A stretch of DNA of 17,280 nt from Chitinophagaceae bacterium (lineage in GTDB: Bacteria > Bacteroidota > Bacteroidia > Chitinophagales > Chitinophagaceae): the NCBI GenBank assembly GCA_019454915.1, contig JACFNM010000045.1, positions 1 to 17,280 on the forward strand, read 5' to 3'. The position numbers and the translations under genes are program-made. Under the pieces are notes generated by a model. The model worked only from the letters and a program-made list of their open reading frames with translations. It was not told the DNA's origin and searched no databases. Positions 1 to 6,543 of the stretch are shown piece by piece. Each line of letters opens with the position of its first letter. Within the stretch, counting starts at the first letter, position 1.

Positions 1-793
1 CTTTAAGATTTCCTGAGGGGGGACTCCACCAGCCCAGCATCAGTCGGTCGAGCGTTTCATTAATCATTCCGCCAAATCCAACGATGAGCATCGGCAGGGA
101 GTAAACCATCAGTTCCTTCCATTGTGGCCAATTAAACTGCCAGCGAATTATTTTCAACTCTTTCCAAAGCAGGATTAGGGTAAAGAATGATTGTACCAAA
201 TTGGGCAGCAAGACCAGGAGAATTCCCAGATTTTTGTTATTGAGCAGTACAAAAATGCTGTTGGGGTCTTTTGCTGCCAGATTCGGCACTATGGAGAGAA
301 AAAAAAACAATAAACCAATATTGATTAATACGCCGGTAATTCGGATGATGGCATATTTTATGGGTCGCCCGTCCTGCCTTAATTTGGCGAACGGGATCGT
401 TCCCAAACTGTCAAATGCCACGATCAGAATGATCATAGTAACATATTCCGGATGGTCGGCAACACTGATTAGTTGAGCAAGGGGCTTGGTGAAGAGAAGA
501 AGTATTGCTGAAAAAAATATGGTGGTGGTGATTAGAGAAACGCTTGCTGTGTTATAAAGATCCTTTTGATGTTCTTCTTTTTGAATGAACCTGAAAAAGC
601 CTGTTTCCAGTCCGTAAGTATACACGATATTGAGGAAGGGGATAGCCGCATACACCAGCGTCATATCTCCATAATTGGCGCCGCTTAATTTCAGCGTTAA
701 GTAAGGAGTCAGAAAATAAGTCAGGAGTCTTGAAATAATGCTGCTGACGCCGTACCAAAGTGTCTGACCTGCTAATTGTTTAATACCAGCCAA
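1..793 (-). CDS. Oligosaccharide/lipopolysaccharide flippase (MATE/MVF-like), N-terminal part, cut by window edge
   Basis: A 264-codon open frame runs off the left edge and encodes the N-terminal half of a polytopic membrane protein. It begins M-AGIKQLAGQTLWYG, an amphipathic start followed by hydrophobic stretches around residues 15-35, 45-62, 84-103, 117-133, 148-170, 189-210 and 229-243. This matches the Wzx-type flippases that move lipid-linked sugar units across the inner membrane for O-antigen, capsule or exopolysaccharide. The segment DSLGTIPFAKLRQDGRP (about 128-143) is typical of Bacteroidetes members. The family is usually about 480-500 residues, so roughly half is missing. There is no ATG at the natural N-terminus. 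An in-frame TGA lies seven codons upstream and TTG at 793 is the only sensible start; the first in-frame ATG (codon 44) would remove the first membrane segment. The transported sugar cannot be inferred. Confidence 0.8.
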   Translation of the reverse strand, partial: MAGIKQLAGQTLWYGVSSIISRLLTYFLTPYLTLKLSGANYGDMTLVYAAIPFLNIVYTYGLETGFFRFIQKEEHQKDLYNTASVSLITTTIFFSAILLLFTKPLAQLISVADHPEYVTMIILIVAFDSLGTIPFAKLRQDGRPIKYAIIRITGVLINIGLLFFFLSIVPNLAAKDPNSIFVLLNNKNLGILLVLLPNLVQSFFTLILLWKELKIIRWQFNWPQWKELMVYSLPMLIVGFGGMINETLDRLMLGWWSPPSGNLK

Positions 794-835
794 TGAGAAT
801 TCATTTATTCAGAGGATATAATGAGCCTGGACTTG

Positions 836-868
836 TAAAGATAAGCGGATTAGCGATTTCATAACAAA
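836..868 (-). promoter_or_regulatory. Candidate Bacteroidetes-type promoter for the flippase gene
   Basis: On the minus strand TTTG (complement of 865-868) is followed after 21 bases by TATCTTTA (complement of 836-843). This matches the Bacteroidetes pattern TTTG, about 19 bases, TAnnTTTG, with one mismatch in the last base. It lies about 42 bases upstream of the TTG start at 793. No comparably good element was found for the divergent gene at 1038. Pattern match only. Confidence 0.35.
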
Positions 869-1037
869 TTCGGTTAAATAACTACATTTTAATCAGTTTA
901 GTATTGACTGTCAAAGCTTTGATTATTCAATAAATCCTTATTTCAAAAAAAAGTATATCTTTCCCGGTTCAAAATTCCAAAGAGTTGCAACCATATAGCT
1001 GGTTATTATAGTCTTAATTATTAAATGTGTAGCAAAT

Positions 1038-1676
1038 ATGAAAAAATTTTTTATTATCCTTTTTGTGTTAGCCGGTTCGTTTTTCTTTGCGTCAGCCCAG
1101 GTAACTGAGGCGGTAGTGGACTTCAATAGAACGAAGAGGACCGTTAAATCTATGGAAATCAACGAGTCGCCGAGTGTGGTGGAACAAGCTATCCGAAACA
1201 GAATGCTAACTCAGGGATTTAAGTCGAATGATAGTAAGGGCTGGTTGGTTTTCAAAGGCATCAACAATCCTGATTTCAGCGAGGAACCCTGCGATCTATA
1301 CATGAAGGTTGAAAAGAAAAGCCGGAAAGAAAAAGAAACCAGCGTGGTGTATTTTTTTGCAAGTAAACCCAATGAACACGCAACACCAGTGGAACTATCG
1401 GCTGAAATGCTTTCTTCTGACGGTTTCCAGAGTCAAATTGCCGTCAATTCAGAAGTGGAAAAACTGGAAAGGGATATAAAGGAACAGGAAAAGACCACGG
1501 AAAAATCACAAAAAAAATATGACGACCTGGTGAAAGAACAGTCTACATTAGAAAGAAAGATAAAAGACCTGCAAAGCGATCTGGAGAAAAATAAGCAAAA
1601 ACAGGCTGAGCAGTTACAAGACCTTGATAACCAAAAGAGAGTGTTAGACCAGCTTAAATCTAAAAGAGGGGCATAA
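1038..1676 (+). CDS. Secreted or periplasmic protein with C-terminal coiled coil, unknown function
   Basis: This 212-residue protein matches no family I recognise. It starts with a clear Sec signal peptide: MKK, a hydrophobic core rich in F, I and L, then ASA-Q with cleavage expected after residue 20. Residues about 25-130 form a compact mixed region, possibly a small alpha/beta domain, with one cysteine (C85). From about 137 to 207 the sequence is highly charged (K, E, Q, D) with leucine or isoleucine spaced in heptads, a strong coiled-coil signature. The C-terminus is basic (KSKRGA). It stands alone: divergent from the flippase, and separated by a terminator from the purine-type gene downstream. 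The signal peptide lacks a lipobox cysteine, so it is probably soluble periplasmic or loosely envelope-associated. A structural or scaffolding role is possible but unproven. Confidence 0.8.
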   Translation: MKKFFIILFVLAGSFFFASAQVTEAVVDFNRTKRTVKSMEINESPSVVEQAIRNRMLTQGFKSNDSKGWLVFKGINNPDFSEEPCDLYMKVEKKSRKEKETSVVYFFASKPNEHATPVELSAEMLSSDGFQSQIAVNSEVEKLERDIKEQEKTTEKSQKKYDDLVKEQSTLERKIKDLQSDLEKNKQKQAEQLQDLDNQKRVLDQLKSKRGA

Positions 1677-1701
1677 TATATTTTGTGCTGTGAAATATTG
1701 A

Positions 1702-1732
1702 ATGCCTGCATTTTTTTGCGGGCATTTTTTTT
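1702..1732 (+). terminator. Rho-independent terminator after the coiled-coil protein gene
   Basis: ATGCCTGCA (1702-1710) pairs with TGCGGGCAT (1717-1725) across a 6-base T loop, giving a 9-bp stem with one G-T wobble. Seven T residues (1726-1732) follow directly. It sits 26 bases past the stop at 1676 and should isolate this gene from the one at 1791. Confidence 0.85.
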
Positions 1733-1740
1733 CGTGTGTT

Positions 1741-1768
1741 TTTTCTATGTCTATACAATGTAACTTTG
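1741..1768 (+). promoter_or_regulatory. Candidate Bacteroidetes promoter for the PurF-like gene
   Basis: TAACTTTG at 1761-1768 is a perfect match to the Bacteroidetes -7 consensus TAnnTTTG and ends 22 bases before the ATG at 1791. The upstream element is weak: a TTTT run at about 1741-1744 takes the place of TTTG, 16 bases before the -7 box. The position just after the terminator makes a promoter here likely. Confidence 0.5.
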
Positions 1769-1790
1769 CGGCTTCTTTTTAAATCTTTTC

Positions 1791-3638
1791 ATGAGCGATC
1801 CTCTTAAACATGAATGCGGTCTGGCTTTCATTCGATTAAGAAAACCATTCTCTTATTATTTGCAGGTATATGGTACCGTGATGTACGGACTCAATAAGCT
1901 GTATTTACTGATGGAAAAGCAGCATAACCGGGGCCAGGATGGCGCCGGTATTGCAACGGTGAAGCTAAATACAGAACCGGGGTATCCATTTCTGCACCGG
2001 ATTAGAAGTATCGAAACCATGGCGATAGCCGATCTGTTTGCCCAGATATCCGGAGAGATTGCGGACCTGGAAAAGTATCAGCCGGATTTGAAGAAGTTTC
2101 CCGGGCTGATGAAGGGTCATGTTCGGTTTATGGGAGAACTGTTGCTTGGTCATTTGCGATATGGCACCCATGGAAAAAATAACGTTGACTTTTGTCATCC
2201 ATTCATTAAACGAGACACGATACCGGCAAGAAATCTGGCTATGGCGGGGAATTTCAATCTTGTCAACGCCGATGAATTATTTGCTTTAGTGAATATTGAA
2301 CCGGGGATTTTTCAAAAACAAAGCGATTTGGCGGCTATGATGGAAGTAGTCCATCATTTCTTAATAAAAGAGGATGAGCTGCATCCTGAGCAACCTGATA
2401 TTGCGAATGTACTGAGGAAGTCGGCTCGTCTTTTTGACGGGGGTTACCATGTTGGAGGATTAATCGGAAATGGAGACAGTTTTGTGCTGCGTGATCCGCA
2501 TGGGATTCGCCCTTCTTACTATTATATTACGGATGACGTGATAGTGGCTGCTTCCGAGCGGGCAGCTATACGCACTACTTTTAATGTGGGAGAGAACGAC
2601 GTAAAAGAGTTGATGCCGGGCCAGGCGCTGATAGTGAAAGCGGATGGTAATTACCAGGTTGAGCAGATTATAGAAGCTAAAGAAAGAAGAGCGTGTAGTT
2701 TTGAGAGGATCTATTTTTCCCGGGGCAATGACAAAAAGATTTATCGGGAAAGGATAGCGCTTGGGAATCATTTGAGCAACCATGTATTGAAAGCGATTGA
2801 TTACGATCTTAAGAATACGGTATTTTCATTTATCCCCAATACGGCAGAAATAGCTTTTTATGGTTTATTAAAGGGTATGGAGGATTACCTCAATAAGATT
2901 AAGGTGCAGAGAATCCTGTCCTGGGGAAAGGAATATGAAGAAGATAAGTTAGCGGAAATGATTAACCGGAGAATCCGGGTCGAGAAGATTGCCAACAAGG
3001 ATGTGAAAATGCGGACTTTCATCACCGAGGATGTCAGCCGTAAGGAAATGGTACAGCATGTATATGATATTACTTATGGTTCCATTCGGAAAGGAGAAGA
3101 TACCATTGTGGTGATTGATGATTCAATCGTAAGAGGAACCACGTTGAGGGAGAGTATTATTAAAATGGTTTCCCGGTTAGAACCCAAAAGGATGATTATT
3201 GTATCCTCGGCTCCTCAAATCCGGTATCCTGATTGCTATGGAATTGATATGAGCCGGATGAACGAATTTATAGCATTCCATGCAGCGGTTACTTTGTTGC
3301 GAGAACAGAACAAGGCGCATGTATTGGAAGACTTATACAAGAAGTGTAAGGAAATGGAACGAAATAACCAGTTGCATTTGGAGAATGTCGTCCGGGGCGT
3401 ATATAAGCCGTTTACCGCTGAGGACATATCCCGCAAGATTGCACAACTTGTTACTCCCGCCGATGTGAAAGTACCGGTAGAAATCATCTTCCAGACCATT
3501 GAAGATCTTCATGAGTCTTGTCCTACCAACACAGGCGACTGGTATTTTACGGGTAATTACCCTACATCGGGTGGAAACCGGGTGGTGAATAAGGCTTTTA
3601 TAAACTTCATGGAAGGAAAGAATGTAAGGGGATATTAG
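1791..3638 (+). CDS. Long PurF-type amidophosphoribosyltransferase (class II glutamine amidotransferase + PRTase)
   Basis: Family enzymes transfer glutamine-derived ammonia to PRPP to make 5-phosphoribosylamine, the first committed step of purine synthesis, in the cytoplasm. The N-terminal glutaminase domain is recognisable: HECG puts the nucleophile at Cys9 after an eight-residue leader that PurF enzymes usually remove, followed by QHNRGQDGAG (44-53), HLRYGTHG (121-128), GNFNL (153-157) and RDPHGIRP (234-241). The phosphoribosyltransferase domain carries the PRPP loop VIDDSIVRGTT (441-451). At 615 residues it is about 100-150 longer than canonical PurF. It also has an extra segment after the N-terminal Cys (about 17-33) and a long C-terminal tail ending CPTNTGDWYF and beyond (577 on). 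The usual region before the PRPP loop is divergent. It may be the purine enzyme or a Bacteroidetes paralogue with another amine acceptor role, so I withhold the purF symbol. Confidence 0.85.
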   Translation: MSDPLKHECGLAFIRLRKPFSYYLQVYGTVMYGLNKLYLLMEKQHNRGQDGAGIATVKLNTEPGYPFLHRIRSIETMAIADLFAQISGEIADLEKYQPDLKKFPGLMKGHVRFMGELLLGHLRYGTHGKNNVDFCHPFIKRDTIPARNLAMAGNFNLVNADELFALVNIEPGIFQKQSDLAAMMEVVHHFLIKEDELHPEQPDIANVLRKSARLFDGGYHVGGLIGNGDSFVLRDPHGIRPSYYYITDDVIVAASERAAIRTTFNVGENDVKELMPGQALIVKADGNYQVEQIIEAKERRACSFERIYFSRGNDKKIYRERIALGNHLSNHVLKAIDYDLKNTVFSFIPNTAEIAFYGLLKGMEDYLNKIKVQRILSWGKEYEEDKLAEMINRRIRVEKIANKDVKMRTFITEDVSRKEMVQHVYDITYGSIRKGEDTIVVIDDSIVRGTTLRESIIKMVSRLEPKRMIIVSSAPQIRYPDCYGIDMSRMNEFIAFHAAVTLLREQNKAHVLEDLYKKCKEMERNNQLHLENVVRGVYKPFTAEDISRKIAQLVTPADVKVPVEIIFQTIEDLHESCPTNTGDWYFTGNYPTSGGNRVVNKAFINFMEGKNVRGY

Positions 3639-3818
3639 GTGTATTATTGGCTTGATTTTTGATATAATTCTTCGAATCTTTTGATTACCCGTTTTTATAT
3701 CCAGTATGCCACTTGAATGGACAATCTACTACAGCTATCCTCATGAAGCGGTGAATTCAAAATCCTACCGATCAGTTGAAAAACACATTTAACGCGTTTT
3801 TTAAATCTTTTTGAGATT

Positions 3819-4313
3819 ATGAAAACTGTGTTGTTTATCCGACATGCAAGTAGCAGCCCGGATGCTTTCGGTTATGGTGATTTCGAACGCCCGCTGAATG
3901 AAAAAGGAAGGCGTGAGGTATTGGAAATGGCCGAATACTTGCTACAAAGAGAAGCGGTTCCCGGATTATATATTTCAAGTCCTGCGAAAAGAGCCTGTAA
4001 AACAGTGGAGTTATTACTTGGTCATCTTGGTTTGCCTTCTCATCTAATGAGAAAGGATATGACTTTGTACCTGCCCGGACCCGACTCAATACTGAAGGCT
4101 GTAGAAGCAGTCAGTGATCAAATTGATAATATAGCAGTGTGCTCTCATAACCCCGCCCTTACCCAGCTTGCCAATGAAATGGTCGGAAACGTAACCATAG
4201 ACAATATGCCACCCTGCAGTATTTTTGGGATTAGAACGCCCATTGAAAAGTGGCTTGATTTTCAAAAAGGTCCCAGGGAATTTTGGTTTTTTAAAACGCC
4301 AGGTGGTTTTTGA
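3819..4313 (+). CDS. sixA: SixA-like histidine phosphatase (phosphoglycerate mutase-like superfamily)
   Basis: This 164-residue cytoplasmic protein has no signal peptide and shows the minimal histidine phosphatase fold. It opens with LFIRHASSS (R8 and the nucleophile H9). ERPLNEKGRREV follows (23-34), then SPAKRACKT with R58, and CSHNP with the second catalytic His at 110. The order R-H, R, H matches the family phosphate pocket. Its small size and lack of a long insertion match SixA, which removes phosphate from histidine in phosphorelay proteins such as HPt domains or PTS components. SixA-like proteins are common in Bacteroidetes, but their targets there are mostly unknown and no phosphorelay gene is adjacent. 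The gene lies 180 bases after the PurF-like gene and converges on the LD-carboxypeptidase pair. Superfamily assignment is firm; the substrate is inference. Confidence 0.8.
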   Translation: MKTVLFIRHASSSPDAFGYGDFERPLNEKGRREVLEMAEYLLQREAVPGLYISSPAKRACKTVELLLGHLGLPSHLMRKDMTLYLPGPDSILKAVEAVSDQIDNIAVCSHNPALTQLANEMVGNVTIDNMPPCSIFGIRTPIEKWLDFQKGPREFWFFKTPGGF

Positions 4314-4458
4314 TGAGCATCTGCTATCAGAGTATATCAAAAAATGATCAGTAGCTTCCCGGAGGATGGAATGTTGCACTCTTTTCGCTTAGCGCCAGTT
4401 TTGCAGTTTACGGCAAAATGGGAATAAAAGAATAGTTGCGAATTGCATGGAAGATTTT

Positions 4459-5373
4459 TTATAGTGATTCTATCAGCCTTACTTTCTTTTTTTCTATATT
4501 TAAGGAATAGGTAACTCCGGTTTTGAGCGCATAATTTTCTTTACCGTGTCCTACGGGAAAGCCATAGCAGACCGGATATTTATACTCATCCACCAAATCG
4601 GCGATAATTCGATATATGGACTTTCCAAAAGGTCTTTCCGTATCTTTCATGTCTGTGAATTTGCCGATTATCAAGCCGGCCAGCCTATCCAGCTTTCCAC
4701 TGCGTTTTAGCTGGTATAGCATCCTGTCTGCTCCGTAGAGATACTCACCAATCTCTTCGATGAATAGGATCTTCCCCGTGGTTTTTATGTCGGAAGATGT
4801 ACCGGTAACATGAGCCAACAGAGACAAATTACCCCCAATCAACTGCCCGCTACATTTTCCTCTTCTGTTAAGACTTTGCGCTCTGCAGGAATAGGCGGAT
4901 CTTTTGCCGAGGAGTGCCTGTTTTAAAGATTGAACGTAAACGGTCCGGTAGCCCCCGTCATTAAACGCAGCGGCCATGGGCGCGTGCAAAGTTGAGATAT
5001 TATACCGGCTATGAATATGGGTATGTAAAACGGTAATGTCGCTGAATCCAATGATCCATTTAGGATGCTTTCTGAATTTCTTAAAATCAATTTGCTCAAT
5101 AATTCGGCCTACGCCATAGCCTCCCCGTCCGCACAAAATAGCATGTATGGAGTCATCATCCAGCATTTGCTGGAATTCTGCAAGTCGATCTTCATCGGTT
5201 CCGGAGAAGTAGTTGGTGGATGAACTGCCGATGGTGTTACCTACTTTCACTTTAAAACCCCATTTTTCCAGTACCATTAAACAAGTTTGTACTTTCTGAG
5301 CCTCCATATATCCCGCCGGACAGGTGATCCCGATGGTTTGACCTTTACTAAGATAGGGGGGTATTTTTATCAT
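4459..5373 (-). CDS. Cytoplasmic LD-carboxypeptidase, peptidase family S66 (LdcA/MccF-like)
   Basis: Family S66 enzymes cleave the L,D bond that releases the terminal D-Ala from murein tetrapeptides during peptidoglycan recycling; relatives of the MccF type hydrolyse aminoacyl adenylate antibiotics. The 304-residue protein shows the expected triad: Ser111 in IGFSD (108-112), Glu206 in FIEEIGEYLY (204-213) and His276 in FPVGHG (272-277). Also typical are the GRGGYG motif (82-87) and IGGNLS (179-184). Length is normal for the family. It starts MIKIPPYLSKG with no signal peptide, so it should act in the cytoplasm. It follows its paralogue by 47 bases on the same strand and is probably co-transcribed. 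A small insertion with two cysteines (about 160-175, CRAQSLNRRGKC) is absent from the paralogue. Confidence 0.9.
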   Translation of the reverse strand: MIKIPPYLSKGQTIGITCPAGYMEAQKVQTCLMVLEKWGFKVKVGNTIGSSSTNYFSGTDEDRLAEFQQMLDDDSIHAILCGRGGYGVGRIIEQIDFKKFRKHPKWIIGFSDITVLHTHIHSRYNISTLHAPMAAAFNDGGYRTVYVQSLKQALLGKRSAYSCRAQSLNRRGKCSGQLIGGNLSLLAHVTGTSSDIKTTGKILFIEEIGEYLYGADRMLYQLKRSGKLDRLAGLIIGKFTDMKDTERPFGKSIYRIIADLVDEYKYPVCYGFPVGHGKENYALKTGVTYSLNIEKKKVRLIESL

Positions 5374-5420
5374 TGATTCCTGGATGTTTAATTAAAAGTA
5401 CGCATACTTTAAAAGAATAT

Positions 5421-6440
5421 CTATATCGCCAACTCTAACAGTTCTACATCATTGTCGGTAACCGTGAGCCGATGGCGTACGCCGCACTTGAGCGCGTAAT
5501 TGTCTATTTGGTGGCCAACCGGAAAATCGAAGCAAACCGGGTACTTATACTGTTTTACCTTTTCCCGGACGATATCATACAGTGTTCTTCCAAAATCCTC
5601 CCCGGGGTCATCGGGTTTAATTCGAAATCCGCCGATTATAAGGGCTTTTAAGGGAGACAATTTTCCGGAACGCTGGAGGTTCCACAACATTCTGTCAATA
5701 TTGTACAGGTATTCACCCGTATCCTCCACAAAAAGGATTTTACCACTTGTATTGATTTCCGATTTAGTCCCTGCCAGGTTTTCAATAGTTTTTAAGTTGC
5801 CGCCAATGAGTTCACCCTCCGCGATTCCGTTTTTGTTTTGTTCGTGAGGCGGAGCCTGATATTTCATTCTCACGCCCATTATAGCGTCTTTGATAGATAA
5901 AATGGTTTCTATTTGTACCGGTTTAGCCATCTCGGGATTTTCCGGAAAGCTATTACACATTTTTGAGTGAATGGTAGCAGTGCTATAGTTACTATTGATA
6001 TGGCAATGCATTACGGTGACGTCACTGAATCCAATCACCCATTTTGGTTTTTGTAAAAACTTTGAAAAGTTGAGTTTGTCAATAATTCTGACCGACCCAT
6101 AACCTCCGCGGGCACACAGGATGGCTTTGATATCGGGGTTGTCCAGCATTTGCTGGAAATCTGCCGTTCTCTCATCATCTGTTCCTCCAAAACTGAAATC
6201 TCTCTTTCCTATTGTGTTGCCTATCTTTATTTTCAGGCCCCAGCTTTCTATTTGTTTAATGGCAGGCTGAAGCTCCTCCGGGGTAATATAGCCGGCGGGA
6301 GAAGTGATTCCCAACAGGTCACCTTTCTTAAGGTAAGGAGGTACACGTGAGGCAGTTTTGGTGAAAGACCTGCTGCCGCCGGGAGTGCTTATACCGACTC
6401 CTGCAGCAAAAACGGAGGTTAAAAAGTGTTTCCGGTTCAT
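5421..6440 (-). CDS. Exported LD-carboxypeptidase, peptidase family S66, paralogue of the next gene
   Basis: This 339-residue protein is clearly homologous to the downstream S66 protein along its whole length and keeps the triad: Ser139 in IGFSD (136-140), Glu239 in FVEDTGEYLY (237-246) and His310 in FPVGHQ (306-311), plus ARGGYG (110-115) and IGGNLK (212-217). It differs by an N-terminal extension of about 32 residues, MNRKHFLTSVFAAGVG followed by a Gly/Ser/Thr-rich stretch. This resembles a weak export signal, and the NRKHFL start is reminiscent of Tat signals but has only one arginine. The extension suggests action in the periplasm on murein peptides, with the partner working inside. It is the first gene of the pair and its promoter must lie in the 103-base gap shared with the divergent metG. 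The reaction is inferred from family membership; the exact substrate is not determined. Confidence 0.88.
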   Translation of the reverse strand: MNRKHFLTSVFAAGVGISTPGGSRSFTKTASRVPPYLKKGDLLGITSPAGYITPEELQPAIKQIESWGLKIKIGNTIGKRDFSFGGTDDERTADFQQMLDNPDIKAILCARGGYGSVRIIDKLNFSKFLQKPKWVIGFSDVTVMHCHINSNYSTATIHSKMCNSFPENPEMAKPVQIETILSIKDAIMGVRMKYQAPPHEQNKNGIAEGELIGGNLKTIENLAGTKSEINTSGKILFVEDTGEYLYNIDRMLWNLQRSGKLSPLKALIIGGFRIKPDDPGEDFGRTLYDIVREKVKQYKYPVCFDFPVGHQIDNYALKCGVRHRLTVTDNDVELLELAI

Positions 6441-6489
6441 TTTTCAAAATAAGTGAAAAATAGTTTTATGAAGGCGTCCGGGATGGACA

Positions 6490-6524
6490 TTTGAAAATGA
6501 TTTCGTGAGATTGGATTACTTTTA
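6490..6524 (+). promoter_or_regulatory. Candidate promoter for metG
   Basis: TTTG at 6490-6493 and TACTTTTA at 6517-6524 (one mismatch to TAnnTTTG) are separated by 23 bases, at the long end of the usual spacing. The -7 box ends 19 bases before the ATG at 6544. The element lies inside the divergent gap shared with the LD-carboxypeptidase pair. Confidence 0.35.
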
Positions 6525-6543
6525 CACTCTTTTTTAGGAAAAT

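Noticed and set aside
938..1162. 74-codon minus-strand frame upstream of and overlapping the coiled-coil gene
   Set aside because: It overlaps the start of a gene with a convincing signal peptide. Its own sequence has no family features.
1741..1800. Operon of the coiled-coil gene with the PurF-like gene
   Set aside because: A strong intrinsic terminator at 1702-1732 and a consensus -7 element at 1761-1768 separate them.
4395..4422. Hairpin between the convergent SixA-like and LD-carboxypeptidase genes as a terminator
   Set aside because: CCAGTTTTGC and GCAAAATGGG can pair with one mismatch, but no T run follows on either strand.
6387..6440. Tat signal on the first LD-carboxypeptidase
   Set aside because: The start NRKHFL has only one arginine and the hydrophobic region is short, so only a weak export-like signal can be claimed.
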